This document shows positions 1 to 14,554 of a DNA stretch of 64,000 nucleotides, one piece after another (positions within the stretch are counted from its first letter, which is position 1; every line of letters begins with the position of its first letter). The notes under the pieces were generated by a model. That model did not search any database, was not told the origin of the DNA, and saw only the letters and a list, made by a program, of their open reading frames with translations. The position numbers and the translations under genes were made by a program. Source of the DNA: Lethocerus indicus (lineage: Eukaryota > Arthropoda > Insecta > Hemiptera > Belostomatidae); contig JACDQD010000009.1 of the NCBI GenBank assembly GCA_019843655.1, positions 25,472,161-25,536,160 of the forward strand, given 5' to 3'.

Positions 1-1560
1 TATCTATTAATCTATTAACGAATATTCCATCACTGATAACGATAGTATCGAGTGTCTTTACCTCGTTTATAGTCAAAAAACGTCTTTACCGTCGCTCCAA
101 AGCGTAACATTACTATTTAAAACTGCATAATTTTAGAAATATCCGAATTGGAATTGTCGATTATAACGATTAGAATTACATTTTTCAATTTACAGTTCGA
201 AACCCATTACTGTCATTTCAGTTTCATATTTTGTGTTCACAGGTCTTGACGCGAAATCCAGGAAAAACTTATTTATAGCACTCAAATTGCATCGATCACG
301 TGTATATTGTTGACGATATTTACAAAATTTAATGGTTATTACCATTAAATTTATGTTACGGCCGTTTGGCCCCCGGCGGTACTTTATTATTTTTTATGAA
401 AAACACAACCCCTACAGCACCGGTGCATGCAATGCAGAATACACCTCTATTACCAGCACTTGTAAATTATGTAAAATTTACATAAGATGTGTAAAATTTA
501 CTGAGAACAAATATTTTTCTCTTAAAACGTCTCCGGATATTTATTAACGGGAACTTCGGCGGTATAAAGGTATAATTAATCGCTTTATTACTGTATACTG
601 GTGTATAGGTTTACGCCGATCTGCTTTTCGAAAGAATCAAATCGAAAGGGTTTTGAAAAACGGCTCGATTGAAACAATATAAAAAGTGTTTGGAAATTGG
701 CAAAAAGGCAAGAATTTTTCTTGCGGAAAGTCAAATAAAAAATAAATAATAATAAGCGAGCGTGGAATTGGAAAATCATAAATTAATAAGCGCATCACTC
801 AGCCGGAAATAAGGGTGAAATAGGCGGTCCAATTATTGTAATTACTTTAATAGTTGATTAGTTACTGTTAAATAGTGACAGAGAAAGAAAGCCTAATTAA
901 TATATTAATATTAAAACCCAGAATTTGCGCTGAATTTCTAGCTACCGATTCACTCAGGCCCTTCGACCCCATTTAATGTTACAATTTATAATAAAGGACT
1001 CGGATTTGGTCTGCGGGAAATACATTGCGAATAGTTGATTAAAATAAAAATAAAATGGATTTGTCGCGGACATTACGGTTGTTCAAAGACTGTCGGAAAA
1101 GTCGAGATTTCCACTCCTTAACAGTAGGTAAATCGTTACCGAATATATATTCAAATAGTTGTGTAATAAGGGTGTAGAGGATAATAAACCAATAAAACCA
1201 AAAATAGGAGTAAAGCACTGTTTTTACACGCACAGTTCAGTGGCGGAAACAGCAAAATCTATCCGTGTATAATCTTCAATAATCGGCGAAATATATATAT
1301 CTTTTCGAGAAGTGTAGAAGATGCAACTGATACCGTTGCCAGTTAATCACTGTCACAGATAACACTATAAATTTAAATTCCCGGCAAATGTACGCTTTGT
1401 CCACAATACCCGGTATGAGGAGGGAATAGGTATGCACAGAACGGAGCCTACCGAAGGTAGTACTGGTAGTAGTGGTAGTAGTGGTGGGGTAGTGTAGGGT
1501 AGAGTCTCACACGGTAGGCAAGAATTTCTCAGAGCTCCGTTTCAGAGGGGGAACCCAAAA
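1..1560. other. AT-rich noncoding stretch, no gene seen
   Basis: Only short, unrecognised open frames with low-complexity composition occur here. If the Vsx exon at 22096-22726 is read correctly (minus strand), this DNA is either first intron of that gene or lies beyond its 3' end. I see no repeat family member in it. Confidence 0.5.
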
Positions 1561-1570
1561 GCTGGGCGAG

Positions 1571-1790
1571 AGAGAGAGAGAGGGTGGGAGGGTGAGAGGG
1601 TGAGACCTCGTTGAAGAGAGAGAGAGAGACCGGAGAATTTAGAGACGGAGGGTACGAGAGAATGCAAGAGGAGAGGGAGGGAGGGAGGGAGAGAGAAAGA
1701 CAATGGTCCGGGGGGCCAACAGAGTACCAGCCCCCAACACTCTTTCACGCTTCCTCCCTCTCTCCCGCACCCTCCCTCAATCACTCTTTC

Positions 1791-1828
<38 letters not shown>

Positions 1829-2130
1829 CACTCCTCTATCGAGCTCTCTCTTTCTCTCACCCTCCCTCTTTCACCCCCCCCGCCCTTCCAACCCCCGACC
1901 CTCTCCAGTCATCTCTCACTCTCTTGCTCGCACTCCGGTTGTTAATTACCTAGAGCCTCTGTTTTAGTCTAATTGGGAATCCCCACCCCACCCCCACCCC
2001 TATTCCCCTCCGGGTACTTTCGCCCTCCCTCTCTCCCTCTCTCGTACCCTAAAAGACCGAAATTCGGAAATTCGCTCCTCCCTCCCCCCGGCTCTCTCCT
2101 TAAAAATCCCTGTCTGTCCCCTCGCTCGCT
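1571..2130. repeat. GA-rich then CT-rich low-complexity tract
   Basis: Positions 1571-1690 are mostly GA/GGGA on the + strand. Positions 1745-1930 and 2020-2130 are mostly CT/CCCT, including an uninterrupted (CT)n run near 1794-1824. The two halves are therefore roughly complementary purine and pyrimidine blocks. The overlapping open frames, rich in Arg/Glu or Leu/Ser, are artefacts of this composition. Confidence 0.85.
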
Positions 2131-2776
2131 TCTACCCCCCGAGTTATATTCGAAGCTTTATAACAGCCGTCCATATATCAATTGGATCAATCGCTTTCAT
2201 ATATATTTTTTTTCTTTTTTTAAGCGTAATAACAGCGATTTTTTAAAGAGAAAAAAAACGTCGGCTCCGAGTCACGAACTAAGCGCAATAAATACAATTT
2301 CATATTTTCAGTTTTCGGGGAAGATTTTATGTCCAACACATCTTTCCCCTTACCCCGACGACAAGGGCATTTATAAGCGGACCAAGGGCAGAATTCGAAT
2401 TAGGTCGGTGATTAGAAAAATACCTGTAGCGAGAGGATGCAACATTGGACTGCAGATTGGACTGCAAATTGGGGTACAAACCCTAAACAATTGACCGAAT
2501 GACAATAATTAGAGAGACCCTTTCTAGCGTTAGACAGAATCAACGTAATGATGAAGTTCACGGTACCGTACAGCGGTCTGCTCAATTCGGGCAATTTAAA
2601 TTTATAGCTTCGGGGGTTGAAAACAAGAAGAAGATGGAATTATCCGACGAGCGGAAATAATTCACGGACGATTGGACAAAAATCACTTCGACAGAAAGGA
2701 ATTGCTACACTTCACTTTTGTATATCTGAAGTCTCGCATGACTTAGTTCCCCCCACACAAGTGGACTTACCAACTG

Positions 2777-2821
<45 letters not shown>

Positions 2822-4628
2822 ATATAAAACTACCGTTCCAGCAGATGATTTCTGATCAAAGCCGGTCATAAAGGAGTGATTTCTGAAATATCTCTCTCTT
2901 ATTCAGAATTGTATTAATTTCAAATTCCCCGTTATACCGAGCCGATTTTCATTACGTTTATTATTATAGACTGGTGTAATACAAAAGCTGGGCTGATGGG
3001 ACGGCTAAATGACGGTATATTAACGGGGAATAACAGAAGTTATGCGCCCGGGGCACAATCACCCTCTGTATATCATTACCTGTGGACCGGTTTCGTCGTC
3101 TCGCCATTTTACACTTCTGAATTAGCGCCAGACCGGATGACGGCGCCGTCGGACCGGATCTCGGTACAAAATGTCGGTACGGCGGCCTGAACGCTTTGGT
3201 GGTCACATATCGAGTGTATATTATTATGTAAAGATTCATATTTTTAACGGTATGACCGCCCTAAATGGTCTGACGCCGGGCTAACTACTGTTATAGGGAT
3301 AGGGGCGGTTCTGAAATTAGCGCTAAATTGGCGTTTAGAGGACGGGCAAATTAATGAGACTCTGTACAATTTGAGCGAGTGAACCGTGTAATTTACAGAC
3401 ACCGGTTATGCCTTATAATTAACGCCTAGGTATGTTATAATGGTTGAATTGTAGTGGAGGGTTCGTGGACGTCCTGCCACCTGGAGTCGACTTCGTCGTC
3501 GTGCTTCTTATCCAACAGTGACTCTCCAAGGTCCTCGTCAGCCTTGGACCGGTGTCCTGGAGGAAGAAGAAGTGGAGGAGAGAAAAAGCACCCCTAATTT
3601 GCCAGGGATCGCGTTTTAAAGGGAGTGCCCCGTTAAGAAAAAAAAAAAAATCCTGGGACAAAACAAAAGGAGTTGTTGGTGGGGGTGGGGGGTAGGTCGC
3701 CCCGGCGTTAAACAACCGTTGAATTTCGATGCCCGTTCCGACGCCGTTCCATTCACAGGGCCCCGGTCTCGGTTTACAAAGTACAACAACCCCACCCACC
3801 CCATCTATAACACTTCTCGCTTTTTTCAAAACTCCATAAAAAAAAAATACCCACCCTGAAATTATTGAAAAGGTCGTCCGACTCCCTCCCCTCCCCACCC
3901 TTAATTAACGATAATTCCCGTTTACGAGTCGGTTTTTGATCCGTTCGGCCCCAGAACGGGAAACACGGGGCTCGAAAGTCCGAGCACGGGTAAAGTGTCA
4001 CGCGCCGCTGCGATTTATAATAGGGCTTCACTATTTGTCTCGTCACGGGGCCAATTCGAGGCCCTCAATTGGGGTAAAATCTACAAACGGCGTTATCAGG
4101 AAATTGAGAGCGAGCGGACGATACGACAAGACGAGGAAATTTCTAATTGACCGTTTCAATTTTCTGGGCCCGATATTGGGGCGGTGGGGGGGGGTAGGAA
4201 GGTGAAAATTGTTCCGAGGGCGTTGGCGGGCATTGAAATGGTGGAGGGAAGAGAAAGGCCGGGGCCGGGGTGTAGGGTTACTACTGGGCGAGGGGCGAAA
4301 GGGTGAACGGGTGGGGGCGGCGGTGAAGGGGGCGAACAGCCCCATTGTCGTACCGCCCGCTCAACAAAACCGGCCACCGTCACCTCCATCCCCCGCTATA
4401 TTAACAGCCCCTCGACACGTCCACACCCTCCGCTAGGTCCCCGCGCGCATAACTAGGCCGCCACTAACGCCTACCGCTATATTATATTTATATATAATAA
4501 AACCACCCTCAACCCTTCCCCCCCCCCTCCCGACCAACCACCCCGAAAAGCCTAATCATCGTTATATCTTATCATTTCCAAATTATCCCCCGATACCTTT
4601 CCTTAAGACCTAGGAGTAAGGTCAGCAG
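2131..4628. other. Noncoding stretch with G/C runs, no gene seen
   Basis: Mixed AT-rich DNA with isolated G-run and C-run islands (for example 3680-3700, 4170-4345, 4510-4530). Open frames of 60-159 codons are present on both strands and overlap each other, but none shows a recognisable domain. Nothing else can be supported. Confidence 0.4.
2780..2818. repeat. (TA)n microsatellite
   Basis: An uninterrupted TA array of about 19 units. It is the first of more than 15 similar arrays scattered over the window. Confidence 0.95.
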
Positions 4629-5033
4629 TACCATCATTGGGGGGGTGGCTTCTCCTTCGAGAGTTCACTGAGTTCAGCGTTCAAGTTAGTGCACTGACAC
4701 TGATTACAATCTAAAAAAAAATTGTAGTTGTGACTATACCGAATAAATAAAAATTCGATAGAATTAAATAGAAATAAATAGAAAAGCGATCGGGGACGCG
4801 TTCGACGAATTTTTCTTCTATAGGGTGACCCCGAAATTGACTCGCGATCTTGCTTTAAAACTGGCAACCCTTTTTAAAAAAAAAACCCGTTTGACAGTTC
4901 AGGGTCAGCGTAGAAACGGGGCGTTTTACACGATAGAACAACGCGTGTTTTCATTGTTGAACAATATTTCGAAAATTCAAATTTCGGGGCACCCCACGGA
5001 TGTTATCCGTCCGTGTGAAATTGCTGTAATTAA
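4629..5033 (+). repeat. Left arm of a diverged inverted repeat, including a retroposon-like 3' tail
   Basis: This arm matches the reverse complement of 5757-6118. It begins with TACCATCATTGG, then GGTGGCTTCTCC and CGAGAGTTCACTG, then TTGTAGTTGTGACTATACC followed by AATAAATAAA (about 4650-4755). Beyond that it continues through an AGGGTGACCCCGAAATTGAC block to about 5033. The block ending in an AATAAA-like signal recurs at 13867-13967 and, shorter, at 5115-5152, so it is a dispersed repeat, perhaps the 3' end of a SINE or LINE. No coding region is recognisable. Confidence 0.7.
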
Positions 5034-5114
5034 ACCGGCGGGGGGGAAGGCCGAGGTCGAAGGAGAGAAATGTAATAAAAATGCCGGCGAATGAAGGTGG
5101 TGAGTGGGGGATGT

Positions 5115-5152
5115 ACAATCTAAAAAGTTGTAGTTGTGACTATACAGATAAA
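5115..5152 (+). repeat. Short copy of the retroposon-like tail
   Basis: It has ACAATCTAAAAAGTTGTAGT followed by TGTGACTATAC and an AATGAAAAA A-rich end. This is the same 3' block as in 4650-4755 and 13867-13967, truncated on its 5' side. It lies in the spacer between the two arms of the inverted repeat. Confidence 0.65.
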
Positions 5153-5756
5153 TGAAAAAAAAAAAGGAAAAATATACAGAAAGCTGTATTGAAACCGATG
5201 TTGGTATGAGTTTCGGGGACGGGTACGGGGAAAGTCCTCAACGTTCCCCAACATACATCCGACCTCGACCTATACCTCGAAAGTCGTCGAATTTCGGTTC
5301 GAAAATCCCCGGTCTCCGAGTAAATAGCGCAATAAGCCCGGCCGCCGCCTGACGGTACCGGTTTCTCGGTGAGGTCGAGTAGGGGGCGGGGAGGGGACCA
5401 AAAAGAAACCAAACTCTTGTGAGGACCTTTTTTTTTTTTTCAGGTGCACGAAAGAGTAGCAGAAGAGTAGGCCTCTCGAGCTGGCCGAGTGAAGAAAGGC
5501 GGAAGGGGTTGTTGGGGGTGGGGGAGAGTTCAGTCCTAAATTCGAGTTAATCGCACCAAATAACCCCGCCTCAACCCCTCAGGGGGTGGCTTAGACCTCT
5601 AGAAACAGAGAAGAGAAGCACACACACACACAGAGAATAAACCGACTGAAATTTCTGTTGTCAAAGCCGAATGAAACCACCACCTTCACCTTCACCTTCA
5701 ACCCCCCGGGCCTTTTATTACTTTTCTCCCTTCGACCTCGTCGTTCCACCACCGGT

Positions 5757-6118
5757 CTAATTACGCAATTTCAAACGAACGCATAATATCGGGCTGTCCC
5801 CGAAAATTTTAATCGAATGAAAACGCGTTTTTCAATCGTCCAACGCCCCATTTCTACACTGACCCCCCCCGAACTGTCAAATGGTAATTTTTTAATAGGG
5901 TTGTCACAGCTTTACACCAAGATTGCGTCAATTTCGGGGACACCCTGTAGAAGAAAAATTCGTTGATCGAATTCTAAAAATTACCAGGGTAAAATAAAGC
6001 CATAAATTATTCCATTTTTTTCGTTTTTTCATTTATTGGTATAGTCGCAACTACAATTTCTGTTCACAACTACTGAATACAGTGAACTCTCGAAGGAGAG
6101 TGCCATCCAATGATGGTA
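5757..6118 (-). repeat. Right arm of the diverged inverted repeat
   Basis: Read on the minus strand this repeats the 4629-5033 arm. The order is TACCATCATTGG, CTCCTTCGAGAGTTCACTG, TTGTAGTTGCGACTATACC, AATAAATG, then the block ending in AGGGTGTCCCCGAAATTGAC and TTTGACAGTTC. Arms differ by many substitutions and small indels, so the arrangement is old. The spacer is about 720 bp. Confidence 0.7.
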
Positions 6119-7421
6119 TTCCGGCGTCGAATTAAGGGGTTGGATTGAAGGGGGATAATTTGGCAACGGAAGGATTTATACCGGTGGGAAGCCGCTAATT
6201 TTCGAACGAACTGGACTTTTAGTACATTGTGGATTATTCCGTTAGAGAGATACGGTGGGGCGTTGGGGATTTTTCGAAGGATTACGTATTGCAAGGATCC
6301 CCACAGATTCCTTAGCCCCCAAATAGGTTTCATTAGGCGGTTGTAAATCAATAATTCGTTTGAAAGCGATAGTTTTTGATCTCTAGTCGTGTCGATATTC
6401 CGTCTCTAAGAGTAGTGCCCCGAGTACGGGACTTGATTTTCAACAGTAAGTTGGTACAGGGTTCGGGGGAAAACGGGGGGTTGGGGACAAGTTCTCGGTG
6501 TAAAATTAACGCCAAGATGACGGTAAATCCTTCCGTCGTAAATCACCGTAATCGCGATTACGGCGGCCGCACGGAGGCGTCCTGATAACGTACATTTCTG
6601 GACGATTTTAAACTACTATATAGGGATGGAAAAAAGTATTTCGATCCTGGAGCCGGTCCGGCCCAAATTGGAATTTCAACTACTTCCAACCCCCGGAACC
6701 GTCGCGGCTCGACCTCTTCAGATTCCGTCGTATAGGAGACGGAAGGAGGAGATAAAAACGCGTATTGGGGAATCGCGCTTTGACGGTTTTCCGGTTAAAA
6801 AGACTCCCGTTTGAAAAGACTCCGGTTTGAAAAGTGTCGCAAGGTCGGGGCAAGAAATTACACGGGTCGGAGTGTTAATTCAGCCGGACGAAATTAGTGT
6901 CGTGGCGAGGAGGAGGAGGGGGGGAGGGAGGAGGCCTGCAGGGGCTTTGAAGTTGGTCGGGGGCAACCAACCCCCCCCCGCCGCCCCCGCCGTTTGCTTT
7001 TGACTGGTCTCTATCTCCGTTTCTCGCCTTTACTGCGTTACTTGGGCGGGGGTGGCGGGGGCGGGGGTAGCAAACTGGTTGGTTGATTCCGTTTAAAGGA
7101 GAGACAACAGGGGCCGTGCAGTTGTGGAAGTGATGAGGGGGGGGCGGCATCATTGTCACTTAATTAAGCACAGGAAAGAGAGGCCCTCACCCCCTCACCC
7201 CCCCTGTAAGTGTGTCTTTTATGAGAGAAAGGGGGGGGGGATAAAGCGAACAGACGGAATCTTTAATAGTGTCAAGAACGGATTCAAATTGAAGCCAAGG
7301 TGAAATCGCCCGTTTTATACGCTGGGTTGTGAACAGTAAAACTTGAATACAGAGGAATAATTGATTCTTGTAATCCGCAATTACCAATTTTTTTTTTTAA
7401 ACCCGAATTTTAATATGACGA
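6119..7421. other. Noncoding stretch with a G/C-rich island, no gene seen
   Basis: Positions 6895-7160 are G/C-rich with long G and C runs. The rest is AT-rich. No open frame shows a recognisable domain or plausible exon structure. Confidence 0.4.
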
Positions 7422-7746
7422 TTGGGCTTGGCAACTGAGTAATTGCGGAATTTTCACCGACAACCAATATCTTTGCGGGATTCTTACTTTCTGAAACATT
7501 CGGTATCGAAATTAAGGCTTAAAAGGACGGCGGTTTCGGTACCGGTCGTCGAAATTCTTGGGGGATTTTTCGTTAAAAGACGATGAGCGCTCAGCAAGTC
7601 CGGCGGAGGTCGACGATGACAATTATCGATTCGAAACTGGGACTTTGCACAGAATCTGAATGTATCTTATACCTGCATTCGAGACAATCTACGCATAGAT
7701 GCATAGAGATGTTGACGAAATCCGCAATTACTTAGTTGCCAAGACT
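7422..7746. mobile_element. Mariner-type MITE, about 325 bp, no transposase
   Basis: The left end reads TTGGGCTTGGCAACTGAGTA then ATTGCGG. The right end reads TCCGCAATTACTTAGTTGCC then AAGAC, its inverted complement with a few changes. These ends match the terminal repeats known for mellifera-subfamily mariner elements in insects. The interior has no open frame resembling a transposase. Flanking TA is not clear on the left, so the exact boundary is uncertain by a few bases. Confidence 0.75.
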
Positions 7747-7753
7747 ATATTTG

Positions 7754-9654
<1,901 letters not shown>

Positions 9655-10135
9655 GATACATTTACGAGCCATATCAATGGACACAATATTTGAAAATTTT
9701 CAAGTTCTAAAACTGTAAAATGTACGAAGTATTCGATTATTTAGAGTCTTTATTAACAGTTGAATAGGGTCGTTTTCACCAACCCCCTGGTGAAATTAAC
9801 AAGGCAATAAAAGATTTTGCGAAGCATAAACTATTAAAATTGTTGCGTAACTAGCTAGATACAAGTGAGCTATAAACGTTATTATTACATTTAACAATTT
9901 TTAACGGAAACATATATCTGGACAAAATGTCGAATTTTCGTAAAATAAAACGAATTTCGTATCGATAAATTGTATCGATTTATAGCAGCGTTCAGTTTTT
10001 ATCTCTATAGACCGGCGTTTAAAATTTTAAAAGAATATTTATTTTACTTTTTGACTCTTCTAAATACACACAAACGCGTAAAATCTATTCCAATTTATTT
10101 CATATAATCGCGAAAAAAATTTGTTGTGTGCGAAC
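9655..10135 (-). repeat. Family H dispersed repeat, inverted copy
   Basis: Its reverse complement aligns with 11447-11930 and 25730-26285. Shared landmarks, in order, are TTGGAATAGATTTTACGCG, GTGTATTTA, AAGTAAAATAA, TATAGAGATAAAAACTG, AAATGTAATAATAA, GTTAATTTCACC and TTCGTACATTTTACA. No coding potential is evident. It and the 11447 copy face each other about 1.3 kb apart. Confidence 0.8.
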
Positions 10136-11446
10136 TGGTTAAGTACCGCTTAGAGTGGCGAGATTTTTGTACAGTTTACGGCTTTTCTTTTCGTACAATT
10201 CCATACAATATTTACGTACAGGCCGTTTTCGTACGAATTATAATAATAATCGTAATAACTACCGATAATAATCCAAATCTTTAGGCGGGAACTTAGCGGC
10301 CCAGAAACTGATAATGATAAGTTATTATCAGTTTTTCCCCAATAGAAAATTTCAAATACATCACCGACGATTGTATTCCGAACCGTTTTTCTTCTCCGAC
10401 ATTTTACGTCTAATAGTCGCTTGAAAATATCTTGACGGTACAATTATTTACAGGAAAAAATATGTCCAAAACCAGTTAAGACATCAGAAAGCCCAATAAC
10501 CTTTTTTTTGGCACTCAAAGGACAATAGATGGAATTGCAAGAAATTTATCCACCGGGAATCTAATCCCGAACCCTTATTTCTTCATTCCTTACAATTGCA
10601 ATGAGTTGATTGGGAATTAAATAGTCACGAACCTATTAGAGTTTCAAGTCGCGGCATTTCAATGGACACTTGTTGTTATTCAATATCGGAGTGATGACAA
10701 ATTTCGAGCTTATGAAGAAGTGTTGTAATCCGCCTCCGGCGGCCCCCAACTGGCGAAAGAACCTCGTGGAAGATATGAAATGTATATTATATAACTTAAT
10801 ATATAATACTGGTGGCGGAGAGTCAATCATTTTCGTGGATCGATGAAATAACGCTCCGTCATTGGGGAGGAGCGGAAAAGATGCAGGAACGGTATCTAAG
10901 AAATGTATATTTACCCGGCGAACCGAAATATCGTCACTTTCCTTATTGGAATTTAGTTCGTATAATATGAATATGTATTCATCGGACCGACATTTTCGTA
11001 CCGACACTTTGTTCTTCGGCGCCGAAGAACAAATCCTTCGGATGGCCTTCAACCGCCGAACGGTTGGAGAGAAATTTGTTCTGCTTTTCAATGACAAACT
11101 GTTGACGAACCACTTTGCGAAAGTAGTAAATTAGTAGGCGATCTTGATCAACTAAAATCCGACGAACGGTTAAAATGATTTAAATAATTGTAAAATTCCT
11201 CAGGAGTCGACGAATCCTGAAAATCGGTTAAGTTACTGAGACCGCCGCGCCTCTCCTTATCACTCATCAATAAAAAATTAAATGGACGACGTAATGGGAT
11301 TATTTTAAAGGTAAACAACATTTAAAATACCACTGAGAGCATTTTATATCCGACGAAAGTTCAACAACCCCTATTTCGAATTAACCAGTTGGCTGCCCCG
11401 GGGGGGGGGGGGGGGGGTCTTCTGGAGAAAACATCCTATGTTTTGG
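10136..11446. other. Spacer between opposed family H copies; unrecognised overlapping ORFs
   Basis: A minus-strand frame of 153 codons (10636-11097) and a plus-strand frame of 90 codons (10862-11134) overlap. Neither shows a domain I recognise, and both are probably chance. A hairpin CTGATAAT...ATTATCAG lies at 10308-10331 and a G run of about 18 at 11400-11417. Confidence 0.35.
11008..11033. repeat. Perfect 26-bp palindrome
   Basis: TTTGTTCTTCGGC is followed directly by its exact reverse complement. The centre is GGCGCC and there is no spacer, so the DNA could extrude as a small cruciform. Confidence 0.9.
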
Positions 11447-11930
11447 GAGATTTTTTTCGCCATTATATAAAATCAATTGGAATAGATTTAACGCCTGTGT
11501 GTATTTATAACAGTCTTAAAAAAGTAAAATAAGTATCGCTTTTAAACTGAGCCTATAGAGATATAGAAAACTGAACACGTGTCACATAAATGTCATTTTG
11601 TCGAGACATTACGCGTTAAAAAATATTAAATGTAATAATAATTTTTACAGCCCACTTATATCTACTTGCATAACAATTTTAATAATTTTGCCCCGCAAAA
11701 ATCTTTTCTTCTTTAAATTTATTGCCCGTTAATTTCACCGATCCCGCTGAAACGACCTGTTCAACTTTTAACGAACACTCTAATAATAATAATCTAATAG
11801 TTCGTACATTTTACACTTTTACAAGTTGACAATTTCGTTCAATACTCGACACTTTCAAACGTAAATTGTGCAAAATATGTGTCACGTTGGGCTGTGGTAA
11901 AAAAAAATCCGACATATATGTGACGCGGAC
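11447..11930 (+). repeat. Family H dispersed repeat, direct copy
   Basis: It starts near TTTTTTCGCCATTATATAAA and includes GTGTATTTATAACAG, AAGTAAAATAAGTA, TGTCATTTTGTCGAGA, AAATGTAATAATAATTTTTA, ATCCCGCTGAAAC and GTGTCACGTTGGGC, ending near GACATATATGTGAC. It matches 25730-26285 over its whole length. Such a noncoding repeat in several orientations suggests an old non-autonomous transposon, but no terminal repeats or target duplications could be fixed. Confidence 0.8.
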
Positions 11931-12734
11931 GAGTTAAAATTACCTATTTTATTAGAATTTTAAATGAATATATCAGGTACACCTAGATACGGTTTTGTAC
12001 CGTTTTGTGTTCAAAATATTGTCGGGGGGAAAAAATAACCCGGTTTCCCGGAGGTGCGACTGGAAACCCGCCAAATCTATTATATTAAACGGGGGGTTGA
12101 AAACATTTAAATTTGTCCACCGAACAACCTCCCCAACGGAGGGCCGATTAAACGGGAAAGACATCCCATTTTGTGTCGCCTGAAAAACTGGAAACTCTGA
12201 GCGTTTTCTAACCGTATTCGGGTAAAAGTAAAATAGATTGAGCAATTCGGAACGTCGGCAGAATTTAAAACGTTTGAAAAACCGTCGGGGGGTAGGTGGG
12301 TGGAAAAGGGGTGATTTAAGAGGAAGTGGAAGGCGCAATTCTGAACGGATTTAAATTACAACTTTATATAGTGTATCCGATATTAGAAACAGACCAAAAA
12401 ACCCCCGAACAGTAGTATTTCCTGTTAAGGTAATTAATTGGTAGACGGACTAGGGAAAATTACCAGTAAGCCCTTGAAAATAGGTCCAAATTTTAAACTA
12501 TAATTCGTTTACGAACTCGATTGCGGACCGATTCCAAGCCGTAATCACCATTCTGTTAGTAAACAAATTTTTCTGCGCGAAAACCGTTTTCGGAATAATT
12601 TTTCGACTGAATAAATTACGCCTGTCTAGATGTAACATATTCTGGAAAACGGTCTAAAAAAGTTCCAAAGGTACGAATCGCTTTTGAGCCCTCTCAACTG
12701 GAATAGAAATTGCCGAAAATGAAAGCAATATTAC
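11931..12734. other. Noncoding stretch, no gene seen
   Basis: AT-rich DNA with a moderately long minus-strand frame (11973-12338, 121 codons) lacking any recognisable motif. Confidence 0.35.
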
Positions 12735-13040
12735 TGTAGGTTTCTGTCTCCTCTCTCTCGCTGCCGTTTTTGGTGTTTCGCTAGACCGGTTTCACGGGCC
12801 GTTCGCCGTCTTCAGTAGCGCCCTGTGTTACTGTCACCGTCAGCACTTGTTGGACGTTTTTCCGGGGGCATCCTCAATGCACTGCCCCCACTGTCACTTT
12901 CACACGTAGTGTGTGGCGAGCGGCGGCCGAACAAACCGGTCTGGCGAAAGACCAAAAACGGCAGCGAGAGAGGAGACAGAAATATCGCGGACCTACAGTA
13001 TATTCCAACCCCTCGCAGACCATAAAAAAGGTATATTAAA
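12735..13040. mobile_element. Foldback (long inverted repeat) element, copy 1
   Basis: It starts TGTAGGTTTCTGTCTCCTC and runs through CTAGACCGGTTTCACGGG and GTCTTCAGTAGCGCC to a core with GGACG...GCATCC and CACTGTCACTTTCAC. It returns through GCGAGCGGCGGCC, AACCGGTCTGGCG and GGAGACAGAAAT to CCAACCCCTCGCAGACC. The right arm has lost the GCTACTGAAG segment. There is no open frame of note. The same architecture recurs many times in this window. Confidence 0.85.
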
Positions 13041-13866
13041 AAAGAAAACAATATTTTTCTTACTTCTATACTCCTTATGGGTATAGTATATATATAACTT
13101 ACGAATTGTCAGACTTATAGACACTTAGGCTAGTTAGGATTTTATGGTAACAACATATTAACAAATACTGTACACTTTCTTGGTCTAATTTCCCCCCCCC
13201 CCTACTATAAAACCCTGAAATGACGATAGTAATCGGCAGGATACTGGATATAAATCAACAATAAATATGAATATATTGGGCGCTCTAATACGTCTATTCC
13301 TAAAAATGGTTTTTAAATCAAATAAATCGATACCTAATATATATCCGACAAATTTATTTTTCACTAAGTTCAATTGCCAAAAAAGTCTTTATAATTGATA
13401 ATCAAGTGCGGTACTTTGGACTGCTCTTGGAGTAGAAGATTGACACGGAACAAGACTGAAAGGTACAGAAACGAAACGAAGTTACAAATTAGTACTAAGA
13501 CCACTCGACTACAGATCTAAACTATCGCTGTCAAACAGATTATTAATTTACAACCCGCCAACTGAAACCTATTTGAGGGCCTAAGGGATGGAACTGCGGG
13601 GATCCACCACCGAGCCGTCCGACTCTTATAGACTCCCGGACCCTTGCAATCCCGTAATCATTCGAAAAATTACCAACCCCCACCGTATGTCTCCGACAAC
13701 AGAATAATCCACAATTACCTAAAACTCCCGTTCGGTCGAGAATTGGCGGCTTCCCCCCGGTATAAATCCTTCCGTTCCAAATTATCCCCCTCGTTCCGAT
13801 AACCCTTAATTGGACAACTTTACTCGGTTCACCTTCACGAAAATCCCCTAAAGCGGAGATGGCCAC
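13041..13866. other. Noncoding stretch, no gene seen
   Basis: AT-rich to 13520, then a more balanced 107-codon minus-strand frame at 13543-13866 with no recognisable domain. Confidence 0.35.
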
Positions 13867-13967
13867 GCGGGTGGCTTCTCCTTGGGAGTTCAGTGTGTTG
13901 TCAGTGTTCGCTAGTGCACTGTCACTGGATAGAATCTAAAATTGTAGTTGTGACTATACCAATAAAC
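13867..13967 (+). repeat. Retroposon-like 3' tail, third copy
   Basis: GGGTGGCTTCTCCTTGGGAG, GTTCAGTG, TTCGCTAGTGCACTGTCACT, then AAAATTGTAGTTGTGACTAT and ACCAATAAA. It is the same block as at 4650-4755, ending in an AATAAA signal. Here the end is followed within about 15 bp by the long GA tract. Confidence 0.7.
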
Positions 13968-13977
13968 ATCAGATGTA

Positions 13978-14044
13978 CGAAGAAGAGAGAGAAGAGAGAG
14001 AGAAGAGAGAGTGTGAGAGGGAGAGAGATGGAGAGAGAGAGAGA

Positions 14045-14086
<42 letters not shown>

Positions 14087-14518
14087 AGTGTGAGAGGGAG
14101 AGAAGGAGAGAGAGAGAGTGTGAGAGGGAGAGAGAGAGAAGAGTGTGAGGAGAGATGAGAGAGAGAGAGGAAGAGAGAGAATGTGAGAGAGAGAGAGAAG
14201 AGAGAGAAGAGAGTGTGAGAGGGAGAGAGAGAAGAGAGAGTGTGAGAGGAGAGAGAGAGAGGAAGAGAGTGTGAGAGGGAGAGATGAGAGAGCAGAGAGA
14301 GAGAGAGAGAGAGAGAGAGATGTGAGAGAGAGAAGAGAGAGAGAGAGAGGAGAAGAGAGTGATGGAGAGAGAAGAGAGAGAGAGTGAGTGAGAGAGAGAG
14401 AGAGAGAGATGTGAGAGGAGAGAGAGAGAGGAGAGAGAGAGAGGAGAAGAGAGTGTGAGAGAGAGAGAGAGAGAGATGAGAGAAGAGAGTGTGGAGAGAG
14501 AGAGAGAGGAGAGAGGAG

Positions 14519-14554
<36 letters not shown>

